Assembly (NCBI GenBank): GCA_028023455.1 | Contig: JAQFVV010012400.1 | Coordinates: forward strand, 11,721,748 to 11,785,747 | Direction of reading: 5' to 3' | Length of the DNA: 64,000 nt | Source of the DNA: Epiperipatus broadwayi | Lineage: Eukaryota; Onychophora; Udeonychophora; Euonychophora; Peripatidae | In this document: positions 22,786-34,206 of the stretch, one piece after another | How the letters are laid out: each line of letters opens with the position of its first letter | Numbering within the stretch: position 1 is the stretch's first letter | Translations under genes and position numbers: made by a program | Notes under the pieces: generated by a model | Database searches by the model: none | Told to the model about the DNA's origin: nothing | Seen by the model: the letters and a program-made list of their open reading frames with translations, nothing else

Positions 22786-22905
22786 ACTGAAATAAATTGA
22801 GATACTACAAATCTCTAGCACTCATTACAATACGTAACTGACAACCAATCAGTTATGTATTGTAACGAGTGCTAGAGATTTGGCAGTATCTCGATTTATT
22901 TCAGT
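22786..22905. mobile_element. 120-bp palindromic MITE (foldback hairpin)
   Basis: ACTGAAATAAATTGAGATAC at the left is mirrored at the right as GTATCTCGATTTATTTCAGT. The complementarity continues through AAATCTCTAGCACTC to a 7-base loop near 22844. Only a few mismatches occur. It inserted next to the third partial ribozyme unit. No coding capacity; superfamily not assignable. Confidence 0.88.
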
Positions 22906-23254
22906 TTTCAACTATCGGCACTTCGCAAATTAAAATATTATTTATGTATAATACCTAAGTTTTTGTTATGTGGAAAGAGTTATACATTTATATTTGTTGT
23001 TTGTTAGTACATTTCATCTAGATGAAAAGTAATCAGACATAATAAATAATTTGGCATAACTATTGTCTAAAAAGGAGGCTGTATGAATCTGATTATTACA
23101 TATAAGATCATGTCATATAGGTAAAAAAAAAAAGGAAGAATATCTATGCCATTAAGTGTCAATTTATAAATTTAACATTAATAGATCTTCAGATTGGCCT
23201 ATATATATGAAGAAACTTTTATTAATGAATGGCATAACTGATGATATAATTAAA

Positions 23255-23320
23255 CAAAGGCAAAACTCTCCATACAACAATTATGTGCTAGTATAGAGAT
23301 GGTGATCATGTGATGATATA
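23255..23320 (-). repeat. Short fragment of the hammerhead-repeat family
   Basis: GGCAAAACTCTCCATAC (inverse of the unit's start region) is followed by a degraded bridge and by GATGGTGATCATGTGATG, the same two landmarks that bound the inverted ends of the family elsewhere. Confidence 0.6.
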
Positions 23321-23589
23321 ATTAAAATAGCTATCATGTTATTCTATGTGAGATAAAGAGTAATTGGATTAGTAACCCAAATTTGCAATCTGATGGATTA
23401 CATTTAGGAAAAAAGCAGTCAAGCACAACACTAAATAACAATCAAGTAATTATTCTACTTGATGCTTACACACTTGATATTAACATCATTTATTATTAAA
23501 TTCAGAGCAATTTCTGTTCCAAAATGCATATTCTCTGTCTAAAATTCTTTTCAAGGTTTTTTTCTGATGTGGTATACAGAGAGATGCTA

Positions 23590-23850
23590 ATATATAATTG
23601 GCAATCATTGAAAAAATTATGAGGCTGAAATGGAGTTGGTCTAGACATGTTAAAAAAGATGATAATATATGGATAGTTCAACTCTAGAAATAGTGAATCT
23701 AAAATATTATAAAAGTCATATAAAGAGACTATGTAGAAGATAGATGGATAAGATAGTTTACTGGAATAACATGGAAAAGAAAAAATATTAATCCAATAAA
23801 CTGACTTAAATTTGGAGAGATCTTCATTTGCAAGTGGTTAAATAATGATT
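23590..23850 (+). pseudogene. LINE C-terminal remnant
   Basis: The plus strand reads, with frameshifts, RLKWSWSRHVKKDDNIW and later a RWIR-type segment. This matches the LK-W-GHVAR-DD--W-...-W motif found downstream of the RT domain in many invertebrate LINEs. The same motif occurs at 37730-37930 within a longer relic on the same strand. All frames are broken. Confidence 0.55.
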
Positions 23851-24415
23851 ATAAATGATGATAGTGATAATTTTAATTATTTAATATACGAATAAGACTA
23901 AAGTATTAACTTGCTTTTTGAGATTGAGTAGAAGGTTTATGTTAACATTTGTCATAGAAAAATTATATTCTTTCAGAAATTGCGTGCTTTTTATGTTGTT
24001 CATACATATCTAAAGTGCCTATAAAATGTCAGTTTAAATAGTTTAATAAAGAAGACAGAAATACATTACTTTTTTCCTTCGTTTTTAGAGAGCAAGCAAG
24101 GCAAATAAGCATTATTTAATAAGCAAGCAAATATGATATTAATTTTACTATTCCGAATACATTCTAACCAATGGCTAAGTTTTAATGCCGTATATTCAGT
24201 ATACATAAGGTGGGATTTTTCTATTTATTCACCTGCTTGGTTCTAAGTTTACTGAGATCCATTAGCAATCGTAAATTATCACATCTACTTTATCTTGGAT
24301 ATTTTTATCACTGATAAATGCTTTCTTATACGAGTTTACAAAAAGTAAAGTGACGTAGTTGGGGGATTGTTTTTGCTGACCAAGTATCAAATGCTTTCCA
24401 AGATTTTAGAAACTC

Positions 24416-24558
24416 TCATAAATGCCAGCAGGGTTTAGTTTCTCTGAAAGATGAACCATCTTGCTGAACATGTGCGTTCGCAGATGGTTGAGCAACAGGC
24501 GGTACTTCAAAGATATCTTCTCCGATGATGAAACTTTTAACCAACCCCTCTGTCCACA
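24416..24558 (-). CDS. Possible terminal coding exon, unknown protein (strand uncertain)
   Basis: A less A+T-rich island. On the minus strand a pyrimidine-rich tract and CGTTAG at 24559-24564 could be a 3' splice site. It would be followed by 46 codons (WTEGLVKSFI ... KPCWHL) and TGA at 24416-24418. The frame stays open upstream to about 24615 without ATG. Codon choice looks less A+T-driven than the surroundings. On the plus strand the same island has an ATG frame at 24451-24525 (MNHLAEHVRSQMVEQQ, then 9 more residues before two stops), so the coding strand is not certain. I recognise neither product. It could also be a transposon relic. Confidence 0.25.
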
Positions 24559-24699
24559 CTAACGTTGTCCCAGTGGACGAAGCACGGTAGGAAAAAAAAC
24601 ACGTGTATTACTATCTATGAAATAGCTTTCTTTAGAAGGCCTGGGCCACCGTTAACACTTTCTGTGAGGTAAAACAATGTGCTGTGAGAAAAATTGACA

Positions 24700-27600
24700 G
24701 GAAAAATAAGTTGAGTGAAAGAATTATCAAGATAAATGAAAAATAGAGAACTATTAAATATTTAGTTAAAATAACTTAGCAGGGGGTACTTAAAAATGTC
24801 TCAGATTTACATATGTATGAATAAAATGAAAGTGTATTAAAATATATCTATTTTAGGGATTATAATTACAATACATATATACAGATAGATGTATTGAAAT
24901 TGAAATGAATAAATAGAAAAAGGATTCCTTGTTGAAAAAATTACGAAAATGACAGAAGAATAGAATTGGGAAATCACTTCTAGGTAGAGAAAATATGTTG
25001 GAAGAGATTGTTAAAAGTATGAGGGGGAGAGGGATGGGAAAAGAATAAAATCGATTGATCTTAAGATGGGTTGTGGCTAAAAATAAAATCATTTTATTTA
25101 TTACGCAAGATGTGCTTTTGGATAGATAATTACGAATGGTGATAATATATAGAGAGAGATTTACTGAGAAACAACTTTATTGTTTCTACAGGTCTTCTAG
25201 CAGTGATCATTGTGAACAAATATTAATAATAAACATGTTCATTATTAGTATTAAAAATAATAGTAAATTTTATTAGCTCAAAAGCCTGCAGTATATGACT
25301 CGATTTTTATCAGTAGTTAAGATGTAATCATTTTCTTTCTTTATTGTTAGTGTATCTGACTAACCTAAATTATCTGAAATTTAAAATTAATCTGCAACCA
25401 AGAATATATTAATATCCATTTATCAGCTATTAATTAGATTATAATAAATCATTGATAACTACCTAAAATAAATTACATTTATTGCAGACTGATACATTAA
25501 ACTACAAAATGTTTTTTTTATATATTATTGTAGATATGAGGAAATTCCAGTTCTGTGTGCGTAAGAAAATGTGGAGACTTTATTTTATTACAGATCTTTT
25601 AAAAAAATAAATATCAATTGGTTTTCTTGTAAAAGTGAATAATGAGAAGGAGTCTTGAAAAAAAAAAAAAGATAGACTAATTCTGCTTCTGTTATGTATT
25701 GTAATTGTTAGTGCTTCTTTAGAGGAAGCGGAGTAACATTATTTTCTCCCCATATTTTATTATTTGAGATTAGTTTTTTCAATGTAATACAATTAAATTA
25801 TATTAGTTCATTTTCAAGTTAAAATTACAATAGTAATTTTAATATTGAAATTTTAATTTTTAAAAATTAAAATGTCTTTACCACTCAAGAAAAGTAAACA
25901 ATGAGAATCAAATCTTTCAAGACAAATATGCAAATGAATATTTTACGATTAAAAGTGGTCAGCACAGCTGCATTATAAGCAGTTGTCCCGGATTCGCTTC
26001 CCGGCCGATGCTTTAACACATTAAGAAAAGAAAAAAAAAACAATTCAATATGTTTAATCTATTTAAAAGTTAATAAAGTCGATAATATAAAAAATAGTTT
26101 ACAACCAACATGGAAATTACTCAAAAGCAAAAAGAATATTAAAGTGAAAAAAAAAGGGTTCAACACCAGACAATATTTTTACAAACCACATACAATTCAG
26201 ATGCAATGTTAAAAATAAACTATGATATAGCATTAAAAATTGCATAATATTTCAATTCTAATTCTGATGACCATGATATTAAACATAAGCATTTTTTAAA
26301 GCGCATCTGTTGAAGATTTTAGCCTTTCAAGTTATTATTAAACATAAGTTTATTATGATGTATATTCATTAAAAGTCATTGATGAAATGGCAATTGATAT
26401 AAAATTATTCTTGCAATAAAAAAAAAAAAGCATATGTTTTGATTTTTGACTTTTGATGAACATGTAATGATTTTAATGTTACCAAAGAATTATTGCCACT
26501 GGCTCAATTTAAAATAAAACAACAGATTTTTTTACTAAAGTTTTGACAGAAAACAAACTTGACTATAATAAATTAACTGTCGTATAATCTGATGTTGCTC
26601 CATCTATGGTAGGAAATAATGACATCTTGATTTATTTAAAACATGATATCACTGAAAATTTATTTAAGGAAAAAATTATTTACTCTATCATGCATCAACA
26701 AATTTTAAAACTGTGAATATAAGTTGTAATAAAATGTAGCAGTCAAGTTAAATCATAACTTTCACTTATGCATTTTGAATTTAAATAACTTTTTTAAGAT
26801 TTTGAGTGTCAACACTCTGATTTATGTTTTTAAAAAGGATTTTTTTTTTAAATTAGAAAACAAAGTCAGAATATTTATGAAAATGAAATTCAATCCCAAA
26901 ACTAAGTTACTAAACAATATCATTGTAATTTAGGATATTTAATAAGTTTACTATACTTATCATTGAATTAAATGTTCAATTTCAAAAATAAAATAACATA
27001 TAAATTTTATGATTATATGCATGTATTTTAAAATAAACTACTATTGTGACAATATATATAAATAACTCATTATTTTTCATTACTTGAAACTGGATGCACA
27101 AATACCTACAACCCCCCAGAAATATATAAATATCTTAAAATTTTACAGAATGATTTTGAAAAAAAGGCCAATGATTTTAGCAGTAAAGATATGTTTTTTA
27201 AAAAAACATTTTCATCACCATTTAATATTTCCATTGCTAGCAAAATTTCAAATATTAGCGAAATTACCAAAAAATATATATATACTCATTTAAAATCAAA
27301 CATCAATTTTTACAAAAGTTTTAGTAGAAATGAATTCTCAGAAATTATAATTTGGAAAAACATATAAACGTTCACAAAATGGCATTCATAAAATTGAAAA
27401 ATGGATCTTGACTAATTTACATAAATTTGGAAATTTTTCTGTATCTGGCTACAATAAATATAGAATCAAATACCAGTGAATTAATACGAAATAAATAGTG
27501 CCATATTTCTCATTAAATATTTAACGTTACTTTGTTTTCTACATTTTTATAATAACATTATATTACATACATTATTATAATCATTATTTATTTTATTTTG

Positions 27601-29394
27601 TCAAATATACCTTTATTCTATTTGTGAAAAAATTAAGAATTTTAACCACATGTGTTTCATGTTTTGTAAGATTTTTGTGAAGATTGTATTTTTAGATTAT
27701 CATCAGAAGATATTTTTTATATTTTTAAGTAAGAAGTAAAGTAGAAATTTTTTTTTTAAATGTTGAAAGCTACATTGCAAACAGACAAATATTCATAGTA
27801 AGAAAATATAAGCTGATATTCTATTGCATGTTATAAAAATGATTATACATTTGATTTTGGTGAAAGTAAAAAAATTAAATGTTTTTATTTTTCTAAGTCA
27901 AACTTTGCATAATTTTGTAATTTTTTATTACACAAGGGTGAAAAAATTGGCTTGGGGGGGGGGGGGGTATTTTTTAAACAAAATTAACATTTATCAAAAT
28001 ATATTTGAAGTAGAAAAGCAATAAAAGTAAATGTATATAAACAAATTTTTTGTGGAGCATAATTAAAAAAACTGCATTTTTGATCATCAATCTTAGTGGC
28101 CCATGTTAAATGGATTAAAATATAAAATAGACTATGCCACCATTAATGTAATTAATCGTGAATTTTTCATGGTATTTCCATTAATCACAGTATTTCTATT
28201 TTTCAGGGTTCTTAATTTATCTACTATATATATATTTACATATATTGCTAATAGAGATAGTGGAACCACAAACTACACTATATTTTGTTTTAAGTCTAAT
28301 TCATGTCTAAATGTATATAGTATATAACTCACAAGTTGTTGATAAATAATGATTAGATTAGAATACTTATTGTATATTGAGCTGCAAATGTACAGTAATA
28401 ACAGAGCATATGAATCAAAAGTATAATATAAATAAGTTTTAAAAATAATGTTATAGTTATTAATAATAAATTGAGAGGATCCATTTACTTATATTGTACT
28501 GAGTGTGTGTTCACTTATGCATTTACTGAAGCACTAAGAATAATATAAAAAAAAGAACGCACCTATTTTTATTTTTAAAATAAAGTAAATAGTGAAATGT
28601 CAAACTTACTCTGGATGATATTCTTTTTTTTTTTCAATAACTTTTTTTCTCTTATATAAATCTAATCATGATTTTGTTTTTAAAAAATTAAGATCTCTCT
28701 AAATATTTTGACATTTTAAAATCAGTTTCAACTTTTACTATGTTCTAAAATTTGTAAAAATTTTAGCATTATGCTCAGAAAATATTTTATTATGCAAAAT
28801 GCAGCATATCAAATTCAGAAAAGATAATGAAGAAAGAATAGTAATTTTAACAAAAAGTGAAGACATTTTATTAACATATATAATTGTATACAGCACTTAG
28901 AGAAGAAAAAGTGACTATGAATATTATGAAATGAATACTTTTTAATGTTTTTTTTTTTTGTTATTTACATTTTTTGTGTGTGTTTATATATATTTTTGGA
29001 TAGAGTATAACTGAAGTCATATAGTTAGGTACATTATCATTTGAAGCTCCTCTGAACAGTTTTTCTCATAAATATTTATAGAAGATAAAAAAAAGAACTC
29101 TTGTAATATAATGTTTAATACATTGATCTGTCATAATTATTAATGTGTTTGAAAGTGGAAAAATCTTGAAGTGTTTTTTAGGTAACTGATGATTTCCAAG
29201 TAGATCTAGGATTTTATTTCCCTAGTTTAACTCAAGAATTGCTAAACTTTTTTCAGCCATGAAAAAAAATATATGTCAAAGCAAGGATTGTTGTAAAGGC
29301 TGTTAGCATAGAAAATGTGGGGATTTTCTACAGTACATAAATAGAAAACTTTTGTAAAATATTATTTTTATTGTTGTTATGTACTTCTTTTCTC
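24700..29394. other. Long A+T-rich region without recognisable genes
   Basis: I see no coding frame with recognisable product. Small items: a tRNA-like stretch at about 25957-26040 that fails to form a full cloverleaf and ends in an A-rich tail (possibly a SINE head), a G14 homopolymer at 27954-27967, and several poly-A/T runs. Open frames at 27084, 27824 and 28103 are low-complexity translations. Confidence 0.45.
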
Positions 29395-30255
29395 TCTAGC
29401 AAAGTGTCATCAATACACTTAACATTTTCCCATATATAAATGTTTGAGTCGAAAAGATAGATGATTCATTCCATCTTTTCAAAAGACTATATCTTGTGTC
29501 TGGAAAGTGAGAGTATTCATTTATAATTTTAAAATCTTCAAAGTGCATGTGCATTGGCTTAATCATTAATATCACTATTACAGTTTATAAAAAGATAGCA
29601 CTATATAAAATAATATCTCATTATATATGTTTAATTTCAACTAAAAAATAGCGTATCGTAAATTGTAAAGATTTTGCAAGCATCATTTGTTCAAGCATAA
29701 TGAATGTAATTTAAAGTGATTGCTTAACATCTTCATGCTCTCATTTCCATACATTTAAAATTTGCCCATACATAAATGTTTGGGTCGGAAGGATGGGTGA
29801 TTTATGCCATTTTTTCTAAAAAAAACCATATCTTGTGTCTGGAAAAGTGAAAGTATTCTTTTATAATTTATCTTTAAAGTGCATGTGCCTTGGCTTAATC
29901 ACTAATGTCATTATTACAGTATAAAAACATAGCACTGTATTAAATAATATCTCATTATATATCTTTAATTTTAACTAAAGAATGACATATCGTAAATTGT
30001 AAAGATTTTGCAAGTGTCATTCGTTCAAGCATAATAAATGTAATTTAAAACGATTGCTTAACATCTTCACACTCTCATTTCCATACGCTTAAGATTTGCC
30101 CATACATAAATGTTTGGGTCGAAAGGATAGGTGATTCATTCCATCTTTTGTAAAAAAAACTAAATCTTGTGTCTAGAAAAGTGAGAGTTTTCATTTATAA
30201 TTTATCTTTAAAGCGCATGTGCATTGGCTTAATCGTTAATATCACTATTACGGGA
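29395..30255. repeat. Tandem repeat, about 335-bp unit, two and a half copies
   Basis: CCCATACATAAATGTTTG-type starts occur at 29429, 29765 and 30099. They are followed in each unit by ATCTTGTGTCTGGAAA, GTGCATGTGCATTGGCTTAA and TATCGTAAATTGTAAAGATT (the last absent from the truncated third unit). No protein; looks like a short satellite-like array. Confidence 0.9.
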
Positions 30256-31054
30256 CTATTATGTTGTAATTATTGTCTTCATCTTGTTATTCAATAACAT
30301 AATTTCTTGCTTAAACTGGCTAAAGTATTAGTTAACTGAAATACATCATTGTTAAAATTATATTTCATAAACAATCATTATGCTGAGTACCTTCTGATGC
30401 TCTCTTCCCATTAAATACATTAATAGCCAATTAATGCAAAAGTAAACATTTATTAAAATAATTTGCTATTTTATTTTAAATATCTTGTTTGGTCATCAGT
30501 ATTTTTATTAATTCAAATAATTGTATTATTGGTTCTTGAGTACTTAATAAAAATATATATAATATTATTTTCAGTATGACCTTTATAATTTGTCTTTGCC
30601 CAAGTGCTTTGCATGAATACTAAGAAGAGTGTCATTAATTTTAAAAAGTTTTCAGTACAATTAAATCAAGATATACATGTAAAATATTTTAGTACTGCAT
30701 TAGATATTTCTGAAAGAAATATAGACTATAAGATTATATTTAAGCAAGCTAAGGTTGTCTTCTTCGAAAAGATTGAAAAGAAAAATAAAGATTTATGATT
30801 CTGAAAATATTAACTTGTTTAAAAATTAGTTTGATACTAAAAGTAATTAATGATCTAGAATTTTAGGAAAATATGTTTTGTGTTATATTATTTTCTACTT
30901 GAGAATTCTATCTTGGCAGGAAAACCATTAGTAGGGAATTTGTAATTTAATTTTAAGTAGTGATTTAATTGTGAAATAGTATATCTGGTTTTACATGTAC
31001 ATAATTATATTTTATAAAAGTCCATTATCAATTTAACAATGCCGTTTTCACACA
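30256..31054. other. A+T-rich region with one unremarkable open frame
   Basis: A 64-codon open frame (30604-30798) with no recognisable motif lies here. Otherwise nothing is seen. Confidence 0.4.
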
Positions 31055-31235
31055 GGCAAAACTCTCCATACTGTAGCACCACTAAGTGCAAGTAAGAATA
31101 ATCAATGGATGCAGGAAGGTTTGTACATCCATTGATTACTCTGGCTTGCACTGAGTGGCGCTACTATATGGAGAGTTTTGCCTATCTGAAAAACATTTTA
31201 TGTAAGCATAAAGAATGGTGATCATGTGATGTTTC
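31055..31235. mobile_element. Foldback fragment of the hammerhead-repeat family
   Basis: CAGGCAAAACTCTCCATACT at the left is mirrored by ATATGGAGAGTTTTGCCTAT at the right. Inside, AATCAATGGATG mirrors CATCCATTGATT, so the whole forms a long hairpin. It is followed by GGTGATCATGTGATGTTT, the family's end block. The ribozyme segment is absent. Confidence 0.8.
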
Positions 31236-33215
31236 AATGCTGTTTTTGTTATAGCTAAACATTAAAAAATAATTGAATAGCTTTACTGCTCAGGAAATTT
31301 GATAGCTAAAAGTGGGCTGCAATCCATCAACTTTAAACTCCCAGAGTTTGTGATTCTACTACTACAACAAATCAAGCAGGTTATACTTAAACATTATAAT
31401 TGTTTTATAATACTTCAAAAATATAATCACTTTGAATAACTTAAAGATTTATTTTTTATTATTCATAAACACTTTCTTCAATGGTATATAATTTATTTTC
31501 AAATGTTTTCCAAATTATTTCAAATACCTTTCATTTTAAGATAAAAGTAATTCATGGAATCTACACCTTTAGAAACAGGATCCCACTACCAGCAGTAAAA
31601 ACTGCATCATATTATAACTATATATATTTAAATCTTTCATATGCGTGTATGCTTTATGAAGCAATGTTCACCTGCCATGCATAATTTAATGCAATGGTAA
31701 AATAACAGACTTTACAGTTGAAGTTTTATGGATCATTGCCCCAATTCTACCATTTCTGATGTTTGAACTTTATATGAACTCCAAATCTATAAACCATTTG
31801 ATTATATAGTACTCATTTGACCAATCCAGATTAATCTCAATCCTTTATCCTCAAGTTAGCTAGTTTGGCTATGGAATATCTATCTTCAAAAAAAAATCCT
31901 AAGACTGATATGATCTATAAAAAAATTTCCAAAATACATTAGGTCTAAGATCCAATCTAAGTCTGGACACACAGATGCACAAACAATTACGCCATGAATT
32001 CTTTTTTTTTTTACTTTACTGCTTATCAGTTTGTCGTTTATGTTAATGTAATTTCTGTCTATGCAAGTTAAATGAAAATTGAATGACGCAAGGCTCATTC
32101 GATTTATTCGTAGCTTTGCAATATAAAAGTTTCTTAGACGGTACGATACATATTATTACTTGTTGATAAATGAAAGCAATTTCAAAAATAATAAATGCGT
32201 AATATTTTTATTGATATAAATTTAAATATTTAAAATATGATTTAAAAAAAAAATACCGATGAATTATATAATTTTTATTGCTAATAGATTAACATAATTA
32301 AAATCCTAAAGATAAATATTATTATAATAAATGAGTTTTTTTTAAATATACACATTATAATAGCAATTAAATATTATTTTTAAAAATTATAAATAATATT
32401 TTCTTCAAATTCCGTTAGGAGGCTCTAATCAGTTATGTTTATCGTGATATTAAAGTCTGACCACTATAGATTTTAGAATAGATTAAATTGTTTTTTTGTT
32501 TTTTATTGACTCATATTTTAAATTTATGAGTTTACTTTTGCTAATTATCACATAATTTAATTAGGTAAGTAAATATATACTTTTTAATATTTAAATTATT
32601 TTCGTAATTTATTTTTTGGAGAATTTCCTCGTCTTGTTGGTTTTTAAATATTTTCAAAATGGCGTTTTTGTTTTTTTTCAAGGCCGGCAGAGTATTCATT
32701 GATAAAATACATCAATTTTGAATAAACATTTTAAATTTACATTTAATATACTTTTTACTATTACGAAAAAAGGTTCGTTAATGTTGTATTTCATGGCATT
32801 AAATAGAAAATGATTTTTGATTTTTTTACGTTGTCGTTTAGATTATAGGCTCATAATGAGAGCTGATTTTGAAATAGGCTGCGTTTACTATTTTTATTAT
32901 TAATTCATATGTATATTTGCTATTGCTTATATTTTATCACGTAGTTATTTTTTTAAAAAAAATTATTTTAATCAGGTTTTGTAGTTTTTTGCTTAGTTTG
33001 TTCAAAATAATTGTTGTGTTTTTTTTAAAACGCAACGCCTGTTTAGTTGCGTATCAATATATAAAACGGGAATAGAATCGTTGTGGAATGCAGGATTTTT
33101 AAAGCGTATCGATGCAATTTTTTTTTAAGTTCATCGTTATAGTTCAAATGGTTTTTGAAAGTCTATCTAAATTAAAATATTTCACAATTTTCATTCATAA
33201 TAAAAGTGAATTTAA
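31236..33215. other. A+T-rich region with a SINE-like fragment
   Basis: It includes the repeat at 31690-31815 described separately. Otherwise there is no recognisable gene; open frames at 31481, 31886 and 33112 lack motifs. Confidence 0.4.
31690..31815 (+). repeat. Diverged SINE-like repeat copy
   Basis: This shares the ordered landmarks GGATCATTGCCCCAATTCTA, TGAACTTTATATGAACTCC and ATAAACCATTTGATTATATA with the copies at 36870 and 38761. The 38761 copy has a tRNA-like head. Highly mutated. Confidence 0.5.
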
Positions 33216-33762
33216 AACAAGCAAAACTCTTCATACAGTAGTGCCACTCAGTGCAAGCCAGAATAATCAAGGATGTCAGAAAGTTTGTGCATAAAATCCC
33301 TATCTAGTGTCTACTCATCCAATATCCGCAGACTAGTTTCTGGCTTGTGGCCTTTGTCAGTGACGAGCTCTGAGTGCACTGCACCTAGATCTTAGGATCT
33401 AATGCAACCCGCCAGCAATCGCCTTTTATCTACTTAACTACAAAACTATGATAATAAAATTGAAAACACAATAACATTTTCAATCTAAGCTCATTAGCTT
33501 ATATGTCATATGGGTCAGAACTCGGTTCAGTACCCATACATTTGAGTTCTATAATAACCAACATCACGATTCTATTAGGCAGGATTGGTATTAAACCACT
33601 AAACATCACATGATCGCCATTTCTTATGATTGCTCATAACTATTATTAAAACACTCCATACAGTAGTGCCACTCAGTGCAAGCCAGAGTAATCAATGGAT
33701 GCCAGAAGGCTTGTGCATAAAATCGCTATCTAGTGCCTACTCATCCAATATCCCCAGACTAG
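33216..33762 (-). mobile_element. Hammerhead-repeat family, minus-strand unit plus a partial unit in tandem
   Basis: A full unit reads on the minus strand from about 33650 to 33216. It is preceded (33762-33651) by a partial unit that begins six bases before the ribozyme cleavage point (CTAGTC then TGGGG). The full unit contains a ribozyme relic with CTGACAA (complement of 33354-33360), stem II GGCCACAAGCC, GAAAC (complement of 33336-33340) and GTC ending at 33331. Here G12 is intact but G8 is changed to A, and stem I is eroded. Confidence 0.75.
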
Positions 33763-34206
33763 TGGCACTACTGTACGGAGAGTTTTGCCTGTTTTAATAA
33801 CGGTTATGAGTAAGCATAAGAAATGATGATCATGTGATGTTTAGTGGATTGATACCAATTCTGCCTAATAGGATAGTGGTGGCTATGGTTATTAAAGAAC
33901 CAAAGACACCAAAATGTATGGGTACTGAACTGAGTTCTGACCCATATGACTATATAAGCTAATGAGCTTAGATTGAAAATATTATTGTGTTTTTAATTTT
34001 ATTCTCATAGTTTTGTAGTTAAGTAGAAATAAAACGTAGCTACTGGAGGGTTGCATTAGATCCTAAGATCTAAGTGCAGTGCTTTCAGATCCAAGGTTCC
34101 TCACTGACAAAGCCACCAGCCAGAAACTAGTCTGGGAATATTGGTTGTGTAAGCACTAGATAGGGATTTTATGAGCAAGCTTAAGAAATGGTGATCGTGT
34201 GATGTA
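33763..34206 (+). mobile_element. Hammerhead-repeat family, plus-strand unit
   Basis: It starts TGGCACTACTGTACGGAGAG, head-to-head with the minus-strand unit, and ends with GGTGATCGTGTGATGT. The ribozyme relic has CTGACAA (34104-34110), a shortened stem II, GAAAC (34123-34127) and GTC? as TAGTC ending at 34132. G12 is intact, G8 is A. The outer stem I bases CCAA and TTGG can still pair. Confidence 0.75.

Noticed and set aside
25957-26040. Possible tRNA gene
   Set aside because: An anticodon-arm-like hairpin and a T-arm-like GATTCGCTTCC are visible, but the acceptor ends do not pair and the sequence ends in an A-rich tail. At most it is a tRNA-derived SINE head or pseudogene.
27954-27967. G14 homopolymer as a regulatory quadruplex
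   Set aside because: A single G run in A+T-rich DNA with no gene nearby is most simply a slippage product or sequencing artefact.
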